Of a stretch of 64,000 nucleotides of DNA, positions 62,474 through 64,000 are shown piece after piece (within the stretch, counting starts at the first letter, position 1; every line of letters starts with the position of its first letter). A program made the translations under genes and the position numbers. The notes under the pieces were generated by a model that had not been told where the DNA came from, did not search any database, and saw nothing but the letters and a program-made list of their open reading frames with translations. Origin of the DNA: Micromonospora saelicesensis (lineage in GTDB: Bacteria > Actinomycetota > Actinomycetes > Mycobacteriales > Micromonosporaceae); NCBI RefSeq assembly GCF_900091575.1, contig NZ_FMCR01000006.1, positions 186,001 through 250,000 on the forward strand, in the 5' to 3' direction.

Positions 62474-63730
62474 TCAGACGCCCGCCGGGTAGGTCTCCAT
62501 CTCGCCGGGGGCCGCCGGCACCGGTAGCGGGTGCAGGGCTGTGGTGTCGTCGCACCAGATGAAGGCGTCATAGCGGTCGCCGAGCCGGGTGGGCACGTAG
62601 TTGCCCCAGGACTCGAACGACGGGTCGTAGACGACCCCGATCGCCCGGTGGTCCACGGTCTCGGTGACCCAGCCTGGCTGGTCGTCGCCGCCGAAGATCA
62701 GCACCGCCCGCTCCGGCATCAGCTCGTGCAACCGCCGCTCGATCGAGCCCTCCCGTGCCGGGGGCACCACCATCGCCTCGGGCGGCGAACCCCAGCGGGG
62801 TGCGGCGATCACCGTGCCCCGGTAGCTGCCGAAGCCGACCAGGGCGACCGCGTCCTCGCCGTGCCGCTCCCGGGCCAACTGGCCAATGTTGATCATCCCA
62901 TCGGCGGCCATGTCGGTGGCCCGCGCATCCCCGACGTGCGTGTTGTGCGCCCAGACGATGCCCCGGGCGTCGGGACCGTAGCGGTCCAGCAGCCGGTCCA
63001 GGGTGTCCTGCATGTGGGTGTCGCGGATGTTCCACGAGTCCGGCCCGCCGGCCACCATCGCCCGGTAGTACCGCTCGGCGCCGGCCACCACCTCCGCGTT
63101 CTGCCAGGCCGAGAAGCGGTCCGGGCCGTCGGAGAGGGCGTGTTCGCGGGTCCGGGCGAGCAACCGGACGACCTCCTCCTCGCACCGGGCGGAGACGAAC
63201 CGGCTGGCCGCGCCGTACTCCTCGACCCTCTTGCCGTACGGCTCGAAACACCGGTACGCGTCCTGCGCCGCCTCCAGCGACTTCGGGTCCTCCTCCCCCA
63301 GGTAGTCGAAGATCGCCTGCATCGACTCCCAGAGGCTGTACACGTCGAGGCCGTGGAACCCGGCCCGTTGCTCCTCCGGCCGCTCCACGTTCCAGGCCCG
63401 CAACCAGCTGGCGAAACGGGCCACCTCGGCATTGGCCCACATCCAGGTCGGCCATCGCTCAAACTGGTTGAGTGCGACCTGCGGTTCGAGCGCGCCGCCC
63501 GGCGCGGCCGTCACCGAACGGTGCACCCGGTCGCAGTCGGGCCAGTCACCCTCCACCGCGACGAAGGAGAAACCGCACTCCGCGATCAACCGGCGGGTGA
63601 GCTGCTCGCGCAAACGGTAGTAGTCGTAACTGCCGTGGGTGGATTCACCGATCATCACCACCCTGGCGTTCCGAACGCGCTCCAGCAACGGGTCGAAATC
63701 GCTCGGCGCGCCGAGCCGCTGAACCAGCAT
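62474..63730 (-). CDS. Erythromycin esterase family protein
   Basis: From the ATG at 63730 the protein has 418 residues. Family motifs: VVMIGESTHGSYDYYRLREQLTRRLI with the conserved Glu and His, FVAVEGDWPDC with the putative catalytic Glu, NTHVGDARATDM in the middle, and FGGDDQPGWVTETVDHRAIGVVYDPS towards the C-terminus. EreA/EreB members open macrolide lactones, but most actinobacterial homologues are uncharacterised, so macrolide resistance is only possible. The frame is open to a TTG at 63820; no start has a convincing ribosome site. Confidence 0.85.
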   Translation of the reverse strand: MLVQRLGAPSDFDPLLERVRNARVVMIGESTHGSYDYYRLREQLTRRLIAECGFSFVAVEGDWPDCDRVHRSVTAAPGGALEPQVALNQFERWPTWMWANAEVARFASWLRAWNVERPEEQRAGFHGLDVYSLWESMQAIFDYLGEEDPKSLEAAQDAYRCFEPYGKRVEEYGAASRFVSARCEEEVVRLLARTREHALSDGPDRFSAWQNAEVVAGAERYYRAMVAGGPDSWNIRDTHMQDTLDRLLDRYGPDARGIVWAHNTHVGDARATDMAADGMINIGQLARERHGEDAVALVGFGSYRGTVIAAPRWGSPPEAMVVPPAREGSIERRLHELMPERAVLIFGGDDQPGWVTETVDHRAIGVVYDPSFESWGNYVPTRLGDRYDAFIWCDDTTALHPLPVPAAPGEMETYPAGV

Positions 63731-63858
63731 GCCAGCGGCTACCCGGCCGCCGTTGCGGCAAACCGTGCGCACGTCGCGGGCCGACACGCCGGCCGCCAGG
63801 CCGTCGTGGGCCCCAACCAAGCCGGTGTACGACCACCGCGAGCGGGTAGCCGGCCGAC

Positions 63859-64000
63859 ATGACCGTCACCGGGGTTCAGTTGCAGGAGTACCTCGCCGGG
63901 CTCGACTACCCGGTCTCCCGCGAGGACCTGATCCGCTGGGGTCAGGAGAACGGGGCGAGCACTGCGATGTTGCAGATGCTCCAGGCCCTGCCACCCGAGC
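63859..64000 (+). CDS. DUF2795 domain protein (3' end outside window)
   Basis: The first 47 codons (MTVTGVQLQEYLAGLDYPVSR, then a segment with RWGQENGA and MLQMLQALPP) match the DUF2795 family of small actinobacterial proteins, whose function is unknown. The reading frame runs off the end of the window. TAGCCG six bases before the ATG may be the -10 of a leaderless transcript. Confidence 0.75.
   Translation, partial: MTVTGVQLQEYLAGLDYPVSREDLIRWGQENGASTAMLQMLQALPPE

Overview
The window is very GC-rich DNA with dense genes, many GTG starts and several -10 hexamers (TANNNT or close) only 6-8 nt before a start codon, i.e. probable leaderless transcripts. Gene content and order (argS-lysA-hom-thrC / thrB-rho / rpmE-prfA / prmC-tsaC-phosphatase / glyA-atpI-atpZ-atpBEFHAGD) are those of a high-GC actinomycete. 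A Micromonosporaceae member (Micromonospora-like) is my best guess; it rests on family resemblance and the repeat types, not on a database search.

Layout. 1-2.2 kb: end of an ABC-2 exporter and a Tat-type esterase. 2.2-5.2 kb: 3-hydroxyacyl-CoA dehydrogenase, a MurA with Asp in place of the fosfomycin-target Cys, and an ATP:cobalamin adenosyltransferase. 5.2-16.6 kb: the F0F1 ATP synthase cluster on the minus strand behind glyA. atpC, encoding an epsilon subunit without its C-terminal helices, is cut off from atpD by an intrinsic terminator and a LytR-CpsA-Psr gene, and has its own promoter. 16.6-34 kb: the old rho/prfA/prmC/tsaC backbone carrying lineage-specific additions: SDR-DUF2867 protein, class A PBP, GGDEF protein, a full-length T4 Pnkp-like end-healing enzyme, and a secreted phosphodiester glycosidase/metallophosphoesterase fusion. 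Rho has a long Arg/Asp/Glu-rich disordered insert. 34-45.4 kb: threonine/lysine biosynthesis and argS, with thrC split from thrB by an MFS transporter, a polysaccharide deacetylase and an RND transporter. 45.4-48.2 kb: DUF3105-DUF305 pair, an apparently domesticated IS630-type transposase fragment, and tRNA-Arg(CCG).

48.2-64 kb is accessory and rich in resistance-type genes: an internally duplicated ABC-2-like membrane protein with a divergent TetR and a TetR-type palindrome; an AraC-VOC-UvrA2 operon; a lone LigD-type polymerase; a GNAT gene between a complete DHA2 MFS gene and a deleted remnant of a homologous one; HxlR; a TetR-MmpL operon behind two perfect 16-bp palindromes; an erythromycin-esterase-family protein; and the start of a DUF2795 gene. 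Strong hairpins lie between most convergent gene pairs. I saw no rRNA, CRISPR array, integrase or complete insertion sequence.
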